A stretch of DNA of 10,779 bases, taken from assembly GCA_002293365.1 (NCBI GenBank), contig DBDD01000188.1:1-10779 (forward strand), read 5' to 3'. Both the position numbers and the translations under genes were made by a program. Source of the DNA: Christensenella sp. UBA941. GTDB lineage: Bacteria; Bacillota; Clostridia; Christensenellales; UBA941. The notes under the pieces were generated by a model. The model was not told the DNA's origin and made no database searches. It was given only the letters and a program-made list of their open reading frames with translations. Positions 1-6,804 of the stretch are shown piece by piece; positions within the stretch are counted from its first letter, which is position 1, and each line of letters opens with the position of its first letter.

Positions 1-1026
1 GCCGACAACGCCGCCCCCGCGGATACTGCCGCCGACAGCGGCGCGGCGGAAGGTTGGGATACGTCTAAGCCAAGGAAATTGGACAATCCGTACGAAACCA
101 CGAGCGACGGCAAGCGCGCTGTAAGAATTATTTATGTCATGGATCAAAACGACGAAGCCCATATGCTCGAAGATATCAAGATACGCGAGCGCATTGACGA
201 AATTAACGCGTCGCGGAGCGATATTTTCGTAACGATGGAAAACATGGATTCTCAGGGAAGCGTAGACAAGCAGCTTGCCGACGCGGAAGCCGCCATTGCA
301 ATGCAGCCGGATGTTATCATTGTTAACGCTGTCGATACCGTCGGCTCTATCCCCGCGGTTGAAGCCGTTTGGAATGCGGGTATCTACGTTATAGACACCC
401 GCGGCGTTGAAACCGACAAGAAGGACGTTCACTATTTCGGAATCGGCGAACCTATGGTCGGCCAAATGGTTGGGGATTTTGTCAAGCAATATCTCGACGC
501 GAATCCGGACGTGAGCATAAACGTCGGCCTACTCGACGGCAGCCCCGTTCACCCAGAGCAAAGCAAGCGCCTTACCATCATAAAACAAATGGCGCAAGAG
601 ATGCCCGATCGGATTAATATTGTCGCGGAGCAGTTTGGCATGTGGAAGGCGGATACCGGAATGGCAGTCATGGAGGACTGGATTCAGGCGCATCCCGAAA
701 TGGATTATCTTATTTCGTGCAGCGATGAAATGACCGTTGGATGTATCAACGCAATGCGCGCAGCGAACGTATTTGATAAATTTAAGATCGTTAGCGTTAA
801 CGGCTCCATGAGCGGGCTTACGATGGTTCGCGACAATGAGATCGAGTGTACCGTGGGCTTTGACCGCAAGATTTCCATGGGCAGAATGATCGACGCGGCG
901 GTCGGGCTTATCGACCAGAGTCTGGAAGATAAAATTTTCGACGTCTCCGACGAGAGTACCGTGCTTATTACCCCGGACAATCTCGTTTCCTATATGGAGC
1001 GGGCGGAACTTACTTTCGACGACTGA
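1..1026 (+). CDS. Sugar ABC transporter substrate-binding protein (CUT2/RbsB-like lipoprotein), 5' truncated
   Basis: The reading frame is open from the first base, so the gene begins upstream; 341 residues are visible before the TGA. A TTG at 79 could act as a start, but the in-frame sequence before it (residues 1-26, rich in Ala, Asp and Gly) looks like the flexible linker that follows the lipobox cysteine in Gram-positive binding lipoproteins, so I treat the gene as partial. From about residue 36 the fold is that of periplasmic-binding protein type 4: a first strand IIYVMDQN, the segment MQPDVIIVNAVDTVGSIPAV (residues 101-120) that is typical of ribose/galactose-type binding proteins, a hinge-region SCSDEMTVGCINAM near 239-252, and VSVNGSMSG near 265. 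It should capture a sugar or polyol outside the membrane and deliver it to the ATPase and permease encoded next. Family membership is secure; the ligand (ribose, inositol/rhizopine-like or another) cannot be read from the sequence. Confidence 0.9.
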   Translation, partial: ADNAAPADTAADSGAAEGWDTSKPRKLDNPYETTSDGKRAVRIIYVMDQNDEAHMLEDIKIRERIDEINASRSDIFVTMENMDSQGSVDKQLADAEAAIAMQPDVIIVNAVDTVGSIPAVEAVWNAGIYVIDTRGVETDKKDVHYFGIGEPMVGQMVGDFVKQYLDANPDVSINVGLLDGSPVHPEQSKRLTIIKQMAQEMPDRINIVAEQFGMWKADTGMAVMEDWIQAHPEMDYLISCSDEMTVGCINAMRAANVFDKFKIVSVNGSMSGLTMVRDNEIECTVGFDRKISMGRMIDAAVGLIDQSLEDKIFDVSDESTVLITPDNLVSYMERAELTFDD

Positions 1027-1047
1027 TATATAAAAACAACGTTCAAA

Positions 1048-1084
1048 CGGAGCCCCCGCCCGCAGCAAAGCTGCGGGGGCTCCG
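1048..1084 (+). terminator. Strong GC-rich stem-loop between binding-protein and ATPase genes
   Basis: Bases 1048-1059 (CGGAGCCCCCGC) pair perfectly with 1073-1084 over 12 bp, enclosing a 13-nt loop that can form a further AGC/GCT mini-stem. The downstream flank is CTATATATTTAAG, AU-rich but without a clean U-run, so it is either a partial intrinsic terminator or an mRNA-stabilising hairpin at the 3' end of the binding-protein message. Such stem-loops after the binding-protein gene are well known in ABC importer operons and allow more binding protein than membrane components. The pairing is seen directly; the function is inferred. Confidence 0.65.
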
Positions 1085-1142
1085 CTATATATTTAAGCGC
1101 AAGGCTCTTATTCAAGAAAACCGAAGGAAGCGCGGCCGGCTT

Positions 1143-1162
1143 GGCGTTTGCGGCAAAACGCC
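1143..1162 (+). other. Small inverted repeat in the leader of the ATPase gene
   Basis: GGCGTTT (1143-1149) pairs with AAACGCC (1156-1162) around a 6-nt loop, about 30 nt upstream of the ribosome binding site at 1192. GCCGGC at 1135-1140 recurs at 1160-1165 and could form alternative pairings. It may be leader structure or chance; no known riboswitch or T-box pattern was recognised. The rest of the 177-nt gap (1027-1203) shows no convincing -35/-10 promoter. Confidence 0.25.
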
Positions 1163-1191
1163 GGCAATAAAACCGGTTGCTATTGAAAAGC

Positions 1192-1198
1192 GGGGGAA
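1192..1198 (+). promoter_or_regulatory. Ribosome binding site fixing the ATPase start
   Basis: GGGGGAA lies 5 nt before the ATG at 1204. The frame stays open further upstream to a TTG at 1177, but that codon lacks a good Shine-Dalgarno sequence and would add nine residues unlike the family N-terminus, so the ATG is preferred. Confidence 0.6.
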
Positions 1199-1203
1199 AC
1201 GCA

Positions 1204-2712
1204 ATGGGGCAAACGAATATACTCTTGATGGAGGGTATAAAGAAATATTTCGGCGGCGTCCGCGCGCTCGATGGCGTCCATTTCGAGTTGAATACCGGGG
1301 AAATACACGCGCTTGTCGGAGAAAACGGCGCCGGAAAAACAACTCTTATGAATGTTTTATTGGGAAGCAGTATAAAAGACGCCGGACGGATCGTTTTCAA
1401 AGGCAAGGAGATCAACTTCAAAAGCCCCGCCGACGCACTTGCCAGCGGAATATCCATGATTCATCAGGAAATTCGCCTTATACAGCAAGTGTCCGTTGCG
1501 GAGAATATTTGGCTTGGACGAGAAAAGAAGTTCTCTAAGTTTAAAGTTATTAGATATAAGCTGCGCTTGGAGGCCACCAGGGCTTTACTAAAGGAGCTGG
1601 GCTTAGAACAGATAGACCCGCTAAAGCGGGTGAACGACCTGAGCGTTGCGCAGATGCAATTGGTGGAGCTTGCGCGCGCCGTCTCCTACGACTCCGACAT
1701 CATCATCATGGACGAGCCGACCAGCGCGCTGACAACCACGGAGATCGAGCAGCTATACAAAATCGTTAGGAATCTATCGAAAAAAGGTACGGCAGTTATC
1801 TTCATATCGCACAAATTAGATGAAATTCTTTCGCTTTGCGATAAAGTTACCGTAATGCGCGACGGACATACCATTTCGACATTCCCTTGCGGCGAGGTGA
1901 CGCAGCCGGAATTAATCCGACTGATAGTGGGCCGGAATATAGACAACGCGTACGTTAAAAGCGCGCGCGCCGCCGAAAATACCGGCGAGCCTGTGCTTGA
2001 AGTGAAAAACCTATGCCGTACAGGCGTCTTCGAGGATATCAGCTTTTCGGTAAGGCCGGGCGAAGTTCTGGGGTTTTCGGGCTTGATGGGCGCAGGGCGA
2101 AGCGAGATTATGCGCGCTATTTTCGGCATAGACGCGCACACGTCAGGTACGATAATCATGAACGGAAAGACGCTCGGCATATCAAAGCCTAGGGACGCTG
2201 TATTGGCCGGGATGGCGATGGTCACGGAGGATCGGCTTAGAATGGGCGTCTTGCACTCGCTACCCGTATTGTTTAATACGACGATCGCTGCATTTAAATC
2301 CTTTTGCACCATGCTGGGCCTTATTAAAACACAGCGAGAGATGCAGGCTTTCCGAGATATTGTCGAGTCGATATCCGTGAAATACCATAGCCCCTATCAA
2401 AAGGCGAACCAGCTTAGCGGAGGCAATCAGCAAAAGATTGTTATTGCGCGCTGGCTGCTGTGCAAGCCGGATTTGCTGATTCTTGACGAACCGACGAGGG
2501 GTATCGACGTCGGAGCAAAATCGGAGATATATAAGCTGATCGACCAGCTTGCCCAAGAAGGGATGGCCATAATATTGGTATCCTCCGACATGCCGGAAAT
2601 ATTAGGCCTTGCCGACAGAGTTATTGTTATACGCAACGGACGGATCGTATACGAATGCCTGCACGAGGAAGCCAACCAAGAGACTATCATGTCTCACGCA
2701 TTTTACGGATGA
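1204..2712 (+). CDS. Sugar ABC transporter ATP-binding protein, RbsA/MglA-type double ATPase
   Basis: A 502-residue protein, the usual length of the family, holding two fused ABC domains that power import by the neighbouring permease at the inner face of the membrane. First domain: Walker A GENGAGKTT (residues 39-47), Q-loop IHQE (87-90), signature LSVAQMQ (146-152), Walker B IIIMDEPTSAL (166-176), H-loop His203. Second domain: degenerate Walker A GLMGAGRSE (293-301), signature LSGGNQQ (404-410), Walker B LLILDEPTRGID (424-435), and a Ser in place of the H-loop His (VSSDMPE), as is normal in this family, in which the second site is divergent. The gene stops 12 nt before the permease start, with an AAGGTG ribosome binding site in the gap, so the two are co-translated. 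Only the substrate is unclear: ribose, galactose, xylose, inositol and autoinducer-2 importers all use this protein type. Confidence 0.95.
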   Translation: MGQTNILLMEGIKKYFGGVRALDGVHFELNTGEIHALVGENGAGKTTLMNVLLGSSIKDAGRIVFKGKEINFKSPADALASGISMIHQEIRLIQQVSVAENIWLGREKKFSKFKVIRYKLRLEATRALLKELGLEQIDPLKRVNDLSVAQMQLVELARAVSYDSDIIIMDEPTSALTTTEIEQLYKIVRNLSKKGTAVIFISHKLDEILSLCDKVTVMRDGHTISTFPCGEVTQPELIRLIVGRNIDNAYVKSARAAENTGEPVLEVKNLCRTGVFEDISFSVRPGEVLGFSGLMGAGRSEIMRAIFGIDAHTSGTIIMNGKTLGISKPRDAVLAGMAMVTEDRLRMGVLHSLPVLFNTTIAAFKSFCTMLGLIKTQREMQAFRDIVESISVKYHSPYQKANQLSGGNQQKIVIARWLLCKPDLLILDEPTRGIDVGAKSEIYKLIDQLAQEGMAIILVSSDMPEILGLADRVIVIRNGRIVYECLHEEANQETIMSHAFYG

Positions 2713-2724
2713 TGAAGGTGACTT

Positions 2725-3711
2725 ATGGAAAACAGTAAACGAAACGCTTTATCAGTGGCTAGGATTGAATCGCTTTTGCTCAACAACAAGGCTTTGCTGA
2801 TTACTATTGTTCTTGGCGCGATATTATCTTTTTCCACGCCCGTATTTTTAACGCAAACAAACATTCTAAATGTTTTGCGTCAAGTTTGCGTTAGCACGAT
2901 AGTGGCGGTAGGATTTTCATTGCTTCTGGGCTCGGGAAACATCGACCTGTCCGTAGGCAGTATTCTAGGCCTTGTCGGTATTATCATGGGCGAACTCATG
3001 CTATTGAAGGTACCGACGCCGCTGCTGATTATTATCGGCATTCTTTCGGGCATCGCGTGCGGCTTGATTAATTCGGCAATGATCATAACGTTTACTTTAC
3101 CGCCGTTTATTGTTACGCTTGCCACTTCACAGATCTTTCGCGGTATTGGCTACGTTATAACCAACATGGGGCCGATCCTTGGATTTCCGGACGACTTCCT
3201 ATTCTGGGGGCAAGGGTATATCGGGCCGATTCCCACGCCGATTTATATTATGGCGTTTATAACGCTGCTTCTCTATTTTATCGTAAATTACACGGCCTTC
3301 GGGCGCTACGCTATCGCTATGGGCGGGAACATGGAGGCGACGAGGGTCAGCGGAGTCAACGTGAACGCGGTGCGGTACGGCGTGTATGCCGTTTTGGGCG
3401 GCTGCGCGGGCGTAGCCGGCCTCATAACGACGGCACGGGTGGGCTCTTCGCAGGTTGCGGCCGGCGTTGGCATGGAAATGGACGCTATTGCGGCGGTCGT
3501 CATCGGAGGGACTTCGATGTCCGGCGGCAACTGCAAGATTTTCGGTTCGCTTCTGGGCTGCGTAATTGTGGGTATGGTCAACAATGCGCTTAATCTGCTT
3601 AGTATCGGGTCGACATGGCAGGTAATCGTCAAAGGTATTATGATTCTGTTTGCGGTTTTGTTGGATTCGGTTACTACGAAGCTGTATGCGCAGCGTGAAA
3701 AGAGGGTATAG
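2725..3711 (+). CDS. Sugar ABC transporter permease, RbsC-like (BPD_transp_2 family)
   Basis: A 328-residue integral membrane protein that forms the translocation pore, presumably as a homodimer with the double ATPase. Many hydrophobic segments alternate with short loops; clear ones lie near residues 22-42, 52-70, 78-95, 99-122, 172-189, 217-235, 272-292 and 299-314. Family hallmarks are GNIDLSVGS (71-79), FGRYAIAMGGN (192-202), where the cytoplasmic coupling region lies, and EMDAIAAVVIGGTSMSGG (251-268). The ATG at 2725 is preceded by AAGGTG at 2715-2720. The dehydrogenase gene begins 4 nt after the TAG stop, which suggests translational coupling and ties the transporter to the catabolic enzymes. 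There is a single permease gene, as in ribose-type systems. Confidence 0.94.
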   Translation: MENSKRNALSVARIESLLLNNKALLITIVLGAILSFSTPVFLTQTNILNVLRQVCVSTIVAVGFSLLLGSGNIDLSVGSILGLVGIIMGELMLLKVPTPLLIIIGILSGIACGLINSAMIITFTLPPFIVTLATSQIFRGIGYVITNMGPILGFPDDFLFWGQGYIGPIPTPIYIMAFITLLLYFIVNYTAFGRYAIAMGGNMEATRVSGVNVNAVRYGVYAVLGGCAGVAGLITTARVGSSQVAAGVGMEMDAIAAVVIGGTSMSGGNCKIFGSLLGCVIVGMVNNALNLLSIGSTWQVIVKGIMILFAVLLDSVTTKLYAQREKRV

Positions 3712-3715
3712 CCTG

Positions 3716-4867
3716 ATGGATAAAAAACTTCGCGTAGGAGTAGTGGGCGCGGGCTTTATTGGCCAGCAGCAAATGGACGCGATACGCCGCGTACCATGCG
3801 CCGCCCTTGTCGCCGCGGCAGACAGCGACATGGAAGGCTTAACGCAAAATAATGCTTGGCAGCGCGTGGATTCGCTCTATTCAGACTACCGGGAGATGAT
3901 AGACGGCGCTTCGCTCGACGCGGTACATATCTGCTCGCCCAATAATCTGCATTACGAAATGTGCCGGTATGCTTTGGAGCGCGGGCTGCATGTGTTTTGC
4001 GACAAGCCCCTGACCGTGAACAGCCGGCAGAGCCAAGAACTAGCGGAATTGGCGGCGGAAAGAGGCTGCGCCAACGGCGTCAATTTTGTCTACCGCAGCA
4101 ATGCCGCCATACACGAGATGCGCAGCCGCGTTTTATCCGGGGCCGCAGGCAGGACGCTGCTTGTACACGGCCACTATCTTCAGGACTGGCTGATGTACGA
4201 GGACGACTACAGCTGGCGTATGGACGAGGCGGTAAACGGCCCCTCGCGCGCCGTAGCGGATATCGGATCCCACTGGTTTGACGCCGCCCAATTTGCTACG
4301 GGAAAGAACATCACGGCCGTATACGCGATGTTGGAAACGTGTTTTCCTGTGCGCAAAAAACCGCTTCATAAAATTAATACGTTCGAAAACTCCAAGAATG
4401 CTCAAAGCACCAGCATCCCCATTACCAGCGAAGACGCCGCCGCCATTATCGTACGCTTTGAGGACAATACGCTTGGCTCTTTGCTCATATCGCAGGTAAG
4501 CGGAGGCCATAAAAACGACTTTGCGCTTTCGGTGGACTGTGAAAGATACAGCATGCGCTGGCGGCAAGAGGAAGCGGAGCGGCTATGGATATCTTCGCGC
4601 CAAGAGGGCAGCAGCCTCTTGTTTGCTAGCGGGGGCATGATGACGGACGAGGCGGAGCGCCGCTTTGCCCTACTTCCGGAGGGGCACGACGGAGCGTGGA
4701 GAGACGCAATATTTAACGGGATACGCGAGTTTTATCAGTCCATTATCGAGGAACGGCATCGGAGCTGCACACAGAGCTACGCTACCTTTGAAGACGGGCT
4801 GGCGATTGTCCGCCTGGTGGAAGCCTGTATGGAAAGCAACAGAAAAAACGAATGGATTTCACTGTAA
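3716..4867 (+). CDS. Gfo/Idh/MocA family NAD(P)-dependent sugar oxidoreductase
   Basis: A 383-residue protein, typical for the family, that oxidises a hydroxyl of a sugar, inositol or glycoside (or reduces the keto form) with NAD(P). The N-terminal Rossmann fold shows VGVVGAGFIG with the glycine motif at 11-16; HICSPNNLHYE (71-81) and CDKPLT (95-100) follow, Lys97 being the conserved catalytic lysine. The C-terminal domain carries the GHYLQDWL segment (152-159) and DIGSHWFD (182-189), in which Asp182 and His186 match the conserved substrate-side residues. The start at 3716 is chosen because AGAGGG (3701-3706) sits 9 nt before it and the glycine motif then falls at the usual place; the open frame upstream only overlaps the permease gene. 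Inositol dehydrogenase, a sugar 3-dehydrogenase and a rare-sugar dehydrogenase are all possible; the substrate is not determined. Confidence 0.93.
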   Translation: MDKKLRVGVVGAGFIGQQQMDAIRRVPCAALVAAADSDMEGLTQNNAWQRVDSLYSDYREMIDGASLDAVHICSPNNLHYEMCRYALERGLHVFCDKPLTVNSRQSQELAELAAERGCANGVNFVYRSNAAIHEMRSRVLSGAAGRTLLVHGHYLQDWLMYEDDYSWRMDEAVNGPSRAVADIGSHWFDAAQFATGKNITAVYAMLETCFPVRKKPLHKINTFENSKNAQSTSIPITSEDAAAIIVRFEDNTLGSLLISQVSGGHKNDFALSVDCERYSMRWRQEEAERLWISSRQEGSSLLFASGGMMTDEAERRFALLPEGHDGAWRDAIFNGIREFYQSIIEERHRSCTQSYATFEDGLAIVRLVEACMESNRKNEWISL

Positions 4868-4892
4868 ATTCAATTGTAAATTAGAAATAACT

Positions 4893-4899
4893 GGAGGGG
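4893..4899 (+). promoter_or_regulatory. Strong ribosome binding site of the first TIM-barrel gene
   Basis: GGAGGGG lies 5 nt before the ATG at 4905 and decides the start, because the same frame remains open as far as an ATG at 4665 inside the dehydrogenase gene. The 37-nt gap holds nothing else recognisable. Confidence 0.75.
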
Positions 4900-4904
4900 T
4901 TAAG

Positions 4905-5759
4905 ATGGCGCTAAGAGTAGGAATCCAACTGTATTCAGTACGTGAAAACATGAAGAAAGACCCTGTTGGGACTATCGGAAAAGTGGCTGAAATAGGCTAC
5001 AAGTATCTTGAAACGGCAAATCTTAACGGCTTGGAGGATTTCGGAAGCGGCTTTGGAGCAACCGCCCCAAGCTTGAAAGAAAGCATATCGGAATTCGGCT
5101 CAAGCGTGATAAGCGCGCACGTATACCCTATGGACGAAAAAAACATAGACCGGGTTTTGGAATATTACGCATATCTTGATACCCGGTATATCCACTCCAA
5201 ACCGGTTTACGGCACCGTAGAGGATGTGAAGAAAGAAGCCGAGGTACTAAACAAGCTGGGCCAAAAGTGCAAGGCGGCCGGAATGCAGCACATGATTCAT
5301 ACGGGGCTGCCGGTCTATTGTGAAGACGGGAGCTTGTGCCTTGACCGCATTATCGAGTTTACGAGCGGGGATACGGTCATGTTTGAACTGGATACCTACT
5401 GGATGCTGCGCGCGGGGCTTGATCCCATCGACGGAATAAAGAAATATGCCGAGCGCATTTTGCTTATCCATCAGAAGGACATGCCAAAGGATTTTCACGG
5501 CGTCGCCAATCTAAATACGCGGATGACGCCTGGCGATAAAGCTGTGCCGTCCTTTTTCGACGCGAACATACATTCAGACGAGTTCTGTGAGATCGGTACG
5601 GGCTGCATGGATCCGCAAACGACGATAGACGCGGCGGTGAACTATACAAAAGCCACGCATATTATCTTGGAACAGGACTTCACAAAGATGGACGAGTTCG
5701 ACAGTATTCGCCTGAGCATGGAGAATCTAAAAAAATGCTCCAATCTGATTTTTGACTAA
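4905..5759 (+). CDS. Sugar phosphate isomerase/epimerase-like TIM barrel (IolE/YcjR-type, AP endonuclease 2 fold)
   Basis: A 284-residue protein beginning RVGIQLYSVRENMKKDP, the classic opening of this group (GxQLYSVR, then a helix and VAEIGYKYLE at 28-37). The likely metal- and substrate-binding positions fit the family: ELDTYW (161-166), IHQKDM (188-193) and ILEQD (254-258). The group includes inosose dehydratases, 3-keto-sugar epimerases/isomerases and C-glycoside deglycosylation subunits, all acting on keto-sugars made by Gfo/Idh/MocA dehydrogenases such as the one encoded just upstream. One oddity is that the usual (Y)HNH-type motif in the middle of the barrel is replaced by MQHMIHTGLPVY (127-138), so its chemistry or substrate may differ from characterised members. 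Family call firm; reaction unknown. Confidence 0.88.
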   Translation: MALRVGIQLYSVRENMKKDPVGTIGKVAEIGYKYLETANLNGLEDFGSGFGATAPSLKESISEFGSSVISAHVYPMDEKNIDRVLEYYAYLDTRYIHSKPVYGTVEDVKKEAEVLNKLGQKCKAAGMQHMIHTGLPVYCEDGSLCLDRIIEFTSGDTVMFELDTYWMLRAGLDPIDGIKKYAERILLIHQKDMPKDFHGVANLNTRMTPGDKAVPSFFDANIHSDEFCEIGTGCMDPQTTIDAAVNYTKATHIILEQDFTKMDEFDSIRLSMENLKKCSNLIFD

Positions 5760-5773
5760 TAGAGCTTTGGGTC

Positions 5774-5804
5774 AGGGGCGGGCTTGCGTTAATCCCCCGC
5801 CTCT
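5774..5804 (+). other. GC-rich stem-loop between the two TIM-barrel genes
   Basis: Bases 5774-5782 (AGGGGCGGG) can pair with 5796-5804 over 9 bp including one G-U pair, with a 13-nt loop. No U-run follows, so it is a poor intrinsic terminator; it may be an mRNA processing or stability hairpin, or chance. The 77-nt gap shows no clear promoter. Confidence 0.35.
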
Positions 5805-5836
5805 TCGCTCTTGCGCAGAAAGGGATGGTCATAATA

Positions 5837-6751
5837 ATGAATTTGGGGTTGTTGAGCGCAATTTTGCCCAATCGTACGCTTGAACAGGTAATTGATTTAG
5901 CGGCGGAAGTGGGATATGGCTGTATCGAAGTCGCGTGTTGGCCCAAAGAAGACGGCACGGAACGCCGCTATGCCGGCGTAACTCACATAGACGTGAATAC
6001 CCTCGACGCGGCGCGGCGCGACGAGATACAGGCTTATTGCGCGAAAAAAAATGTTTCGATTTCAGCCATGAGCTATTATGCCAACATGCTAGATCCCGAC
6101 CTCGAAAAACGCGAACGAAATACGCGGCACCTCCTTAAGCTCATTGAGGCGGCGGCCTTCATGGGAGTGGGAACCGTTTGCGCGTTTGTCGGGCGAATTG
6201 CGAACAAAACTACGAAAGACAATTTGTCGGCTTTTCAAGACGTTTGGCCCGCCATTATCGCGAAAGCGGAGCAACATGACGTTCGCATCGCTATTGAAAA
6301 CTGCCCTATGCTTTTTACGGAAGACGAATGGCCCGGCGGGACAAATTTGGCGACGACTCCGGCTATTTTCCGGACGTTATTTTCCATTATTCCCAGCCCA
6401 AATTTTGGCATTAATTTCGATCCATCTCATTTCATATGGCAGCAGATGGACTATATTAAGCCGCTACATGAGTTTAAGGACAAGATATTTCATATCCATT
6501 TTAAGGACATTAAGCTAAACAAAGATAAATTGGATGAGATTGGCATTATGGGTCTGCCTCTCGACTATATGTCGCCCAAAATCCCCGGTTTGGGCGACGT
6601 GCAATGGAACCGGTTCGTCTCGGCGCTGTACGATATAGGATATAAAGGCGCAGCCTGCGTGGAAATCGAGGACAAGGCTTTTGAATCGTGTGAGGAAACG
6701 ATCATAAACGCTATCGGGATTTCTTATAGGTTTATGAATTCATTCTTATGA
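5837..6751 (+). CDS. Second sugar phosphate isomerase/epimerase-like TIM barrel (AP endonuclease 2 fold)
   Basis: A 304-residue protein of the xylose-isomerase-like TIM-barrel superfamily but clearly not a close copy of the preceding one. It begins MNLGLLSAILP, followed by LAAEVGYGCIEV (21-32). A full set of putative divalent-metal ligands is visible: Glu154 in IAIENCP, Asp195 and His198 in GINFDPSHF, His219/His221 in HIHFKD, and Glu276/Glu278 in VEIED; GLGDVQW (251-257) is also typical. It should isomerise or epimerise a sugar or keto-sugar. I prefer the ATG at 5837 over the in-frame ATG at 5825, because the AAAGGG Shine-Dalgarno (5819-5824) abuts 5825 directly but is usefully spaced from 5837, and family members start with the MxLGxLSAIL pattern. 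Its stop overlaps an ATG (ATGA at 6748) in the frame of the next gene. Substrate unknown. Confidence 0.88.
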   Translation: MNLGLLSAILPNRTLEQVIDLAAEVGYGCIEVACWPKEDGTERRYAGVTHIDVNTLDAARRDEIQAYCAKKNVSISAMSYYANMLDPDLEKRERNTRHLLKLIEAAAFMGVGTVCAFVGRIANKTTKDNLSAFQDVWPAIIAKAEQHDVRIAIENCPMLFTEDEWPGGTNLATTPAIFRTLFSIIPSPNFGINFDPSHFIWQQMDYIKPLHEFKDKIFHIHFKDIKLNKDKLDEIGIMGLPLDYMSPKIPGLGDVQWNRFVSALYDIGYKGAACVEIEDKAFESCEETIINAIGISYRFMNSFL

Positions 6752-6790
6752 ACTATTCCGTATTATTTTTGCAGATAGATCAAACTGCCG

Positions 6791-6797
6791 GAGAGGA
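6791..6797 (+). promoter_or_regulatory. Ribosome binding site of the SDR gene
   Basis: GAGAGGA ends 7 nt before the ATG at 6805. It supports that start over the in-frame ATG at 6748, which overlaps the preceding stop codon and would add 19 residues not typical of SDR proteins. Confidence 0.65.
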
Positions 6798-6804
6798 GCC
6801 AAAA

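Noticed and set aside
79..1026. TTG at 79 as the start of a complete binding protein
   Set aside because: The frame is open to the window edge with an Ala/Asp-rich lipoprotein linker, and the start would remove the signal peptide that an extracellular binding protein needs.
529..1457. Minus-strand open frames opposite the binding protein and ATPase genes
   Set aside because: No ribosome binding sites or recognisable domains; they lie opposite well-supported genes with clear family motifs.
4665..4904. An 80-codon upstream extension of the first TIM-barrel protein
   Set aside because: It overlaps the dehydrogenase gene in another frame. The strong GGAGGGG at 4893 and the family-typical RVGIQLYSVR opening place the start at 4905.
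3716..5759. C-glycoside deglycosylation system (DgpA with DgpB/DgpC)
   Set aside because: A Gfo/Idh/MocA enzyme and a DgpC-like fold are present, but the small DgpB-type partner is absent from the window; the fold pairing alone is shared with other pathways.
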